A stretch of DNA of 64,000 nt from CALMKX01 sp036274895 (GTDB lineage Bacteria; Acidobacteriota; Thermoanaerobaculia; Multivoradales; SZUA-115), in NCBI GenBank assembly GCA_036274895.1, contig DASUEU010000069.1, positions 62,001-126,000 of the forward strand. The letters are read 5' to 3'. The position numbers and the translations under genes are program-made. Below the pieces are notes generated by a model. It did no database searches. It was not told where the DNA came from and saw nothing but the letters and a program-made list of their open reading frames with translations. The number at the start of each line of letters is the position of its first letter. The stretch's first letter is position 1. Positions 58,587-64,000 of the stretch are shown here, piece by piece.

Positions 58587-60214
58587 GGCGAGTCCCAGAG
58601 CTCGATCTGGTCGAGGAAGACCCGGCCGCTGGCGCTGGCGCTGGCGGCGCCGATGCGGACCTCGTTGACCTGCTGGCCGTCGTTGGCGAGGCCGGGCACG
58701 GTGAAACGGCGCACCCCGTCCACCCACACCCGGACGTAGCCGGTGCTGGCGTCGGCGGCGTCGGTGGGGGAGCGCAGCCAGTCGATCTCGATGGTGTGGG
58801 GAGCCCGGCTCAGGGTCATCGCCGTCGGGCTGATCACCGTGCCGTCGTCCTGGCGAGCGTAGACCCGCAGCCGCAGGTCCGAGCCGTTCTGCACCAGGGT
58901 GAGGCGGGCCGCCCTCTGCCCGGAGGCGGTGCGCCATTCGGCGAGCAGGGTCGAGCCGCCGCCGGGCATGGTCAGGTTGGTGGGGTCGAGCCGAAACCGC
59001 GCGCCCCAGCGGTGGCGGGCAGGGTCCAGGCTGGCGCCGAGCTGGCCGCCGAAGGTGCCCCCGGTGTCGACCATGTTGACCAGCAGCCCGAGGACGCTGC
59101 CGGCGCCCTTGGCTTCGGGATCCACCACCAGGGCGCCGGCGCCGTAAGTCGTGGTCCAGCCGCCATCGACGGCGCCGGACTCGAAGTCGTCCGTCAGGCG
59201 GCACTGCTGGCCGGCGATGGTGGCCTTGAAGGCGAAGATGTCGTCGAAGCTGAAGCTCCCGGTCCCGGCGACGGGATCGAGCAGCCCCACCTGCATGGGG
59301 ATCCGCGAGATGGCCGGGGAGTCGTTGAGCGTGCTCAAGCTGCTCTTGGCCTCGCGGTCCACCAAGAGCATGGCGCCGCCGATCCGCCCCGTCATTTCGT
59401 CATCGTTCCACACCAGCAGGCGCAGGTTCTGGGTGGTCTCGGGGATCGTCACCCAGGTGGAGCGGCGGCCCAGCCCGGACTTCTTCTCCAGGATCCGCAT
59501 CTCGTTCACTCCGGCCTGCTGGCGGGTCTCGAGGGCGTAGCTGGGCTCGGGATCGCTGCCCAGGGCGAGGATGCGCACCACGTAGCCGTCCGGCGGGCAG
59601 TCGATCTCGCAGGCGATGCCGCCGCCGTTGATCGGCGGCGGCCGGTAGTTGTTGCCGGCCCCACCGGTGTTCGAGCCCCCGGAGGTCTGGTCCTCCCGTT
59701 CGACGTAGGACGGCGCGACGGGGTCCGGGCTGACGCGCAGACCCTGGCTGGCGGTCAGGGCGCCGCCGGCCTCGACGCCGCAGCTCGTGCCCTGGCACTC
59801 GAGGTGCCAAGGCGTCGGGAGGGGTCCCTCGAAGTCGTGGGAGTACTCCGGCAGGACCAGGGGCTCGATCATCGCCACCAGGCGCACGATCTCGACCACG
59901 GGAGGGCTCGAGCCCGGGACTAAGGGTCCGAGCGAGACGGTGAAGCTGTCGTTGCCGACGGTCCAGAAGTCGTCGTTGGGGGTGTAGGTGAGGACTTCAG
60001 GCCCGGCGCCGAGCGTGCCATGGAGCGGGGCGCCCCAGGCGATGACCTTGTCCGTCGAGCCGGGCCCGACCAGGGACTGCTTGCTGATCGCGACGCTGGC
60101 GTGGCCGGGCTCGATCATCACCGTGCGCCAGCCAGGGGGGCAGTCCGCATTCGAGCTCCCGGCGCAAACGAACGTCAGGAGCAGGGCAAGACTCAGTTTG
60201 GTTCTCTTGATCAT
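58583..60214 (-). CDS. Secreted beta-sandwich protein, copy 2 of the kinase-linked family
   Basis: A 543-residue protein with signal peptide (KLSLALLLTFVCAGSSNADC). It resembles the protein at 53494: the N-terminal YTPNDDFWTVGNDSFTVSLG aligns with its DFWTVGADSFQIEV, and the C-terminal ARFRLDPTNL, HTIEIDWLRS, DGQQVNEVRIGA and VFLDQIELWD align in order. A TDDFESGAVDGGW motif lies between sandwiches. Sequence identity is modest, so the two are old paralogues or follow a common design. AGGAGACC precedes the ATG. It is divergent from the second kinase gene with a 204-nt gap. Confidence 0.72.
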   Translation of the reverse strand: MIKRTKLSLALLLTFVCAGSSNADCPPGWRTVMIEPGHASVAISKQSLVGPGSTDKVIAWGAPLHGTLGAGPEVLTYTPNDDFWTVGNDSFTVSLGPLVPGSSPPVVEIVRLVAMIEPLVLPEYSHDFEGPLPTPWHLECQGTSCGVEAGGALTASQGLRVSPDPVAPSYVEREDQTSGGSNTGGAGNNYRPPPINGGGIACEIDCPPDGYVVRILALGSDPEPSYALETRQQAGVNEMRILEKKSGLGRRSTWVTIPETTQNLRLLVWNDDEMTGRIGGAMLLVDREAKSSLSTLNDSPAISRIPMQVGLLDPVAGTGSFSFDDIFAFKATIAGQQCRLTDDFESGAVDGGWTTTYGAGALVVDPEAKGAGSVLGLLVNMVDTGGTFGGQLGASLDPARHRWGARFRLDPTNLTMPGGGSTLLAEWRTASGQRAARLTLVQNGSDLRLRVYARQDDGTVISPTAMTLSRAPHTIEIDWLRSPTDAADASTGYVRVWVDGVRRFTVPGLANDGQQVNEVRIGAASASASGRVFLDQIELWDSP

Positions 60215-60418
60215 GAGGTGGTCTCCTGGTCCTCTGGACCTTATTACAGCAGATGAGAAAGGGACAGTTCGGACACTTCGGACGGGGTTGTCGAGCATCG
60301 GGCACCTCCTGGGGTCTATTCCTCGGTCGAGAACCTGGAGCAGCGATACACTGAATTCAACGCATCGGGATCCACGGACACCCTCGGGGACAGGCAGCCA
60401 TTTCAACCCTCACTGGAT

Positions 60419-63400
60419 ATGGCGCAGAAGCAAGAGCGTTTTCATCAAGTGCGCGAGATCTTCGAGTCGGCCCTCGATCTGGCGGGGGAAGACCGGCGGC
60501 GCCACCTCGGCGAGCTGGCGGCGAGGGATCCCGAGCTGGCCCGGGAGGTCGAAGAGCTGTTCGGCTTCCTCGACCACGAGCACAGCTTCCTTGCCCGGCC
60601 GGCCGAGGTCACCTTCTCGCCCCTGACACCGCCGGACCCCGTGCCCATCCCCCGGGAGCTGGGCGCCTACCGCATCCTCGAGCTGATCGGCAAGGGAGGC
60701 ATGGGCTCGGTGTACCGGGCCGTGCGGGCGGACGACGTCTACAAGAAGGAGGTAGCGGTCAAGGTCCTCGAGCGGGGCTTCCACGACCCCGAGCTGGTGG
60801 CGCGGTTCCGGGCCGAGCGCCGGATCCTCGCCGAGCTCGACCACCCCGGCATCGCCAAGCTGCTCGACGGCGGCACGACCCCCGACGGCCGGCCCTACTT
60901 CGTCATGGAGAGGGTGGACGGCATCCCCATCGACCTCTACGCCGACGGCGAGGGCCTGACCGTGACCCAACGGCTGCGCCTCTTCCTCAAGGTCTGCGCG
61001 GCGGTGCGCTTCGCCCACCAGAACCTGATCGTCCACCGGGACTTGAAGCCCGGCAACATCCTGGTCACCCGCGACGGCGAGCCGAAGTTGCTCGACTTTG
61101 GCATCGCCAAACTGCTCGGCCCGGGCAGCTTCGACCTCACCGTGATGCCGACCGGGCACGGCTTCACGCCGCTCACGCCGGAGTACGCCAGCCCGGAGCA
61201 GCTGCTGGGGCGGCCGGTGTCGGCCCTCGCGGACGTCTACTCCCTGGGCGTCATCCTCTACGAGTTGCTCACCGGGCACCGGCCCCACGCGGCCCAGGGG
61301 CAACGCTTCGACGAGCTGGTGCGCTCGGTGGCCGAGCTCGAGCCGGAGCGACCCTCGGAGCGGGCACGAGCCACCAACCGCAAGGGCCTCGCCCGCCGCC
61401 TCGCCGGTGACCTCGACACCATCGTCCTGGTCGCCCTGCGCAAGGAGCCCGAGCGCCGCTACTCCTCGGTCGAGCAGCTGATGCAGGACGTCGAGGCTCA
61501 TCTGGCCGGGCTGCCGGTCAGGGCCCGGCCGGACACCTTCTTCTACCGGACGGGCAAACTGCTTTCCCGGCATCCCTGGGCCTCGGCGGCCACCATCGCG
61601 GTGGTGCTGACCGTCGCCACCTTCCTGATCGTGCTGGTCAGCCAGCGCCAAGCCCTGATCGAGAGGGAGCGCCAGCTGATCGACCAGCGCAACCGCGCGG
61701 AAGCGGTCTCGAGCTTCATGGTGGACGTCTTCTCGATCCCCGACCCCGCGCGATCTCGGGGCGCCACGGTCACGGCGAGAGAGCTGCTCGACCGGGGCGT
61801 GGTGGAGGTGGAGCGGCGGCTGGTGGCGCAGCCGGAGGCGAGGGGAGACCTGCTGCTGACCATGGGCCGGACCTACAAGGGGCTCGGCCTCTACGCCGAG
61901 GCCGAGCCGATCCTGCGCCGTGCCCTCGAGACCCGGGAACGGGCAGAAGGCACGGCCGAGCCGGGGCCGCGGGTGGAGAGCCTGCTCGAGCTGGGGGAGC
62001 TTTGCCGGCTGGCCGGCCGCTACGCCGAGGCGGAGGACCTCGAGCGCAAGGCCCTCGCCGCTGCCGAGACCATGGGCCGCGACGGCGAGGAGCTGCGAGT
62101 GCGGGCCTTGACCGACCTCGCCCGCACCGTCGAGTGGGCCGGCCGGATCGAGGAGGCCGCTGGGCTGCTCGAGCAGGCCTACACCGCGGCTGTCGAGCTC
62201 GCCCAGGCCGAGCTCATCGGCAGGGTGCTCGACTTTCGCGCCAGCGTCGCCCGGCGGCGCGATCGGCCGCAGGACGCCGAGCGGTTCTACCTGGAGGCCG
62301 TCGCCCTCGAAGAGCGGGAGCTGGCGGCGGACCATCCCCAGCTGGCCCTGACCTTGAACGACCTGGGCATCCTCTACCGCGACCAGGGTCGCCTCGACGA
62401 GGCCGAGGCGGTGCTGCTGCGAGCGCAGAGGATTCAGCGCAAGGTCTACGGCGAGAGTCACCCCCGCCTGGTCGCCACGCTCAGCAACCTGGCCTTCGTG
62501 CGCCAGCAGCAGGGCAAGCTCGAGGAGGCCGGAGCCTTGCACCAGGAGGCCCTGAAGATCGCCCTCACCTCCTACGAGCCGGACCACCCCGAGGTAGTGA
62601 CCGTGCGCAACAACCTGGCCGATCTGACCCTGCTTCGTGGCCGGGCCGACGAGGCGGAGAGGCAGCTGCGGGAGGTGGTGGCGTCCCGCCGCCGGAGCTT
62701 CGAGGGTGCGCACCCGGAAACCGCCATCACGCTCTTGAACCTGGCGCGGGCGATCTACGCCCAGGGCCGGCTGGAGGAGGCGGAAGCCGTGTTCGAGGAG
62801 GCGCTCGCGATGACCCGCGTGGCCCTCGGGCCTCGCTCCTCGCGGGTCGGCCAGGTGCTCAACGCCCTGGCCGATCTGACTCAGTCGAAGGGAGATCGCG
62901 AGCAGGCCCGGCAGCTCTACTCGCAGGCGATCGAGATCCTGCGCGGAGCCGCCGCCGGGCCGGACATGCTGGCGGCACCGCTGCACAATCTGGGCTCCCT
63001 CGAGCGCGAGCTGGGCAACCTCGCGGCGGCCGAGCAGCGCTTCCGGGAGGCCGAGGAGGTGCTGGCCGCGAGCTTCGGCGAGGACCACCTGAACCTCGCC
63101 ATGACCCGTCTGTCGCTCGCGGACGTGCTGCTCGAGCGCCGGCAGTCGGCCCGGGCCGAAGCCATGGCCCGCAGGTCCTTGACCGTGCTCGCCCGAGACC
63201 TCGATGCGCAGGATCCCTGGGTGATCGCCGCGCGGCGCATCCTGGGTGAGAGCCTGCTCGAGCTGCGGCGCTTCGAGGAGGCCGAGCCCCACCTGCTGGC
63301 CGTCCACCACAAGTCCTCCCAGAGCCGGCGCCTGACCGAGACCTCGCGGGAATGCCGCGATCTCATCAGGCTGTACGAGGAATGGGGGAAGCCCGAGAGG

Positions 63401-63448
63401 GCGCTCGCCTATCGGAAAGCTGGAGAGTCTGCGAAGGGTCTGGAATGA
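60419..63448 (+). CDS. Membrane Ser/Thr protein kinase with TPR domain, copy 2
   Basis: The 1,009-residue paralogue of the kinase at 55161 starts AQKQERFHQVREIFESAL. Kinase residues are intact: GKGGMG at 91-96, Lys115, HRDLKPGN at 206-213, DFG at 226-228, and TPEYASPEQ. The membrane helix lies at about 388-408 (ATIAVVLTVATFLIVLVSQ), followed by a coiled-coil and at least eight TPR-like units with NDLGILYRDQGRLDEAEAVL- and NLARAIYAQGRLEEAEAVF-type sequences. TACACT at 60347-60352 is a weak -10 candidate in the 204-nt divergent region. The next ECF sigma gene starts 22 nt after its stop. Confidence 0.9.
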   Translation: MAQKQERFHQVREIFESALDLAGEDRRRHLGELAARDPELAREVEELFGFLDHEHSFLARPAEVTFSPLTPPDPVPIPRELGAYRILELIGKGGMGSVYRAVRADDVYKKEVAVKVLERGFHDPELVARFRAERRILAELDHPGIAKLLDGGTTPDGRPYFVMERVDGIPIDLYADGEGLTVTQRLRLFLKVCAAVRFAHQNLIVHRDLKPGNILVTRDGEPKLLDFGIAKLLGPGSFDLTVMPTGHGFTPLTPEYASPEQLLGRPVSALADVYSLGVILYELLTGHRPHAAQGQRFDELVRSVAELEPERPSERARATNRKGLARRLAGDLDTIVLVALRKEPERRYSSVEQLMQDVEAHLAGLPVRARPDTFFYRTGKLLSRHPWASAATIAVVLTVATFLIVLVSQRQALIERERQLIDQRNRAEAVSSFMVDVFSIPDPARSRGATVTARELLDRGVVEVERRLVAQPEARGDLLLTMGRTYKGLGLYAEAEPILRRALETRERAEGTAEPGPRVESLLELGELCRLAGRYAEAEDLERKALAAAETMGRDGEELRVRALTDLARTVEWAGRIEEAAGLLEQAYTAAVELAQAELIGRVLDFRASVARRRDRPQDAERFYLEAVALEERELAADHPQLALTLNDLGILYRDQGRLDEAEAVLLRAQRIQRKVYGESHPRLVATLSNLAFVRQQQGKLEEAGALHQEALKIALTSYEPDHPEVVTVRNNLADLTLLRGRADEAERQLREVVASRRRSFEGAHPETAITLLNLARAIYAQGRLEEAEAVFEEALAMTRVALGPRSSRVGQVLNALADLTQSKGDREQARQLYSQAIEILRGAAAGPDMLAAPLHNLGSLERELGNLAAAEQRFREAEEVLAASFGEDHLNLAMTRLSLADVLLERRQSARAEAMARRSLTVLARDLDAQDPWVIAARRILGESLLELRRFEEAEPHLLAVHHKSSQSRRLTETSRECRDLIRLYEEWGKPERALAYRKAGESAKGLE

Positions 63449-63470
63449 TGCTTACTGGGAGAGCGTGGAA

Positions 63471-64000
63471 ATGAGCGATCTCGCCGCCGTCACCGAGGTC
63501 TTGCTGCGCTGGAACGACGACAGCCGGGAGGCTCTCGACCGGCTCATGCCGCTGGTCTCCGAGGAACTGCGCCACCGGGCGCGGCAGTATCTCGACGGCG
63601 AGCGGCCCGGGCACACCCTCCAGCCGACGGCTCTGGTCAACGAGCTCTACCTGCGCCTGATCGACCGCCGGCAGGTGGATTGGAAGAGCCGCGCGCATTT
63701 CTTCGCCTTCGCCGCCCGCGTGATGCGCCGCATCCTGGTGGACCATGCGCGAGCCCGGGACGCCGTCAAGCGCGGCGGCAAGGCTGTGACCGTCACTCTC
63801 GATGAGGCGATGGACGTGGCGGTGGAGCAGGAGGTCGATCTCCTGGCTCTCGACGACGCGCTGCAGCGCCTGGCCGAGCTGGACCCGGAGCAGGCGCGGA
63901 TCGTCGAGCTACGTTTCTTCGGGGGCCTGTCCCTGGAGGAGACCTCGGAGGTGTTGGCGATCTCGCCTGCCACGGTCGCCCGGCGCTGGACCAGCGCCCG
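63471..64000 (+). CDS. ECF RNA polymerase sigma factor (TIGR02999 type), copy 2, truncated by window edge
   Basis: The open frame from the ATG at 63471 continues to the window end with no stop: 176 codons, so only the last few residues are missing. It is a close paralogue of the sigma factor at 58023 (LLRWNDDSREALDRLMPLV, RPGHTLQPTALVNELYLRL, SRAHFFAFAARVMRR, ELRFFGGLSLEET). GGGAGA precedes the ATG. It completes the second kinase-sigma module. Confidence 0.92.
   Translation, partial: MSDLAAVTEVLLRWNDDSREALDRLMPLVSEELRHRARQYLDGERPGHTLQPTALVNELYLRLIDRRQVDWKSRAHFFAFAARVMRRILVDHARARDAVKRGGKAVTVTLDEAMDVAVEQEVDLLALDDALQRLAELDPEQARIVELRFFGGLSLEETSEVLAISPATVARRWTSA

Noticed and set aside
60410..63310. 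966-codon minus-strand frame opposite the second kinase
   Set aside because: Antisense shadow; composition rich in Gly, Leu, Gln and Arg, no motif.

Overview
The window is GC-rich, densely packed bacterial chromosome. Operons are held together by ATGA/GTGA stop-start overlaps. The mixture of Ser/Thr kinase-TPR proteins followed by ECF sigma factors of the TIGR02999 type, a DinB-family protein, SHOCT and DUF1697 proteins, and secreted repeat proteins suggests an Acidobacteriota member (Thermoanaerobaculia-like) or a relative. That placement is inferred from gene content only; no rRNA or marker gene is present to confirm it.

Layout. 1-3.7 kb: small housekeeping genes (DUF1697, a Gdx/SugE-type SMR exporter, two DinB-like proteins, a SHOCT protein) and a VapBC-like pair whose toxin gene is frameshifted. 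3.8-20.3 kb: a complete type VI secretion system (T6SS) in one direction, tssJ-K-L-M-A-B-C-hcp-E-F-G-H, almost every gene overlapping the next. 20.3-26.7 kb: directly after clpV, six tightly packed genes for probable cargo effectors: two HNH nucleases, three cytidine-deaminase-fold proteins and one DUF4157 (eCIS-core, HExxH) protein with a papain-like C-terminus. All carry short N-terminal PHVAAA/QAK repeats, most end this segment with a QR(M/A) junction before the toxin domain, and there are no immunity genes between them. 26.9-38.3 kb: an opposing methyltransferase, then an IPT/TIG lipoprotein, a giant DUF11-repeat surface protein, a seventh PHV-repeat protein and VgrG; a PAAR protein faces VgrG.

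38.8-49.4 kb: accessory genes: a MORN/YwqK-like protein, a SPOR protein, a FadL-type outer membrane protein, several toxin-antitoxin type pairs (two more PIN modules, BrnT, two orphan antitoxin-like genes), a HlyD-MacB-type pair without its ATPase, a class-V aminotransferase and a secreted protein of unknown function. 49.5-53.1 kb: a dnaJ/cbpA-clpB chaperone operon. 53.1-53.5 kb: a mosaic of intergenic palindromic repeats. 53.5-64 kb: two copies of a module made of a secreted beta-sandwich protein, a divergent membrane Ser/Thr kinase-TPR protein and an ECF sigma factor; the last sigma gene runs off the window.

The most novel element is the post-clpV cargo island. One short N-terminal repeat module, whose DNA is nearly identical over 63 nt in three genes, is attached to unrelated nucleic-acid-modifying toxin domains. 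The same motif is found in the DUF4157 protein and in the protein encoded immediately before VgrG. This looks like a modular, recombining loading or sorting system for T6SS cargo. The absence of immunity genes raises the possibility of non-bacterial targets.
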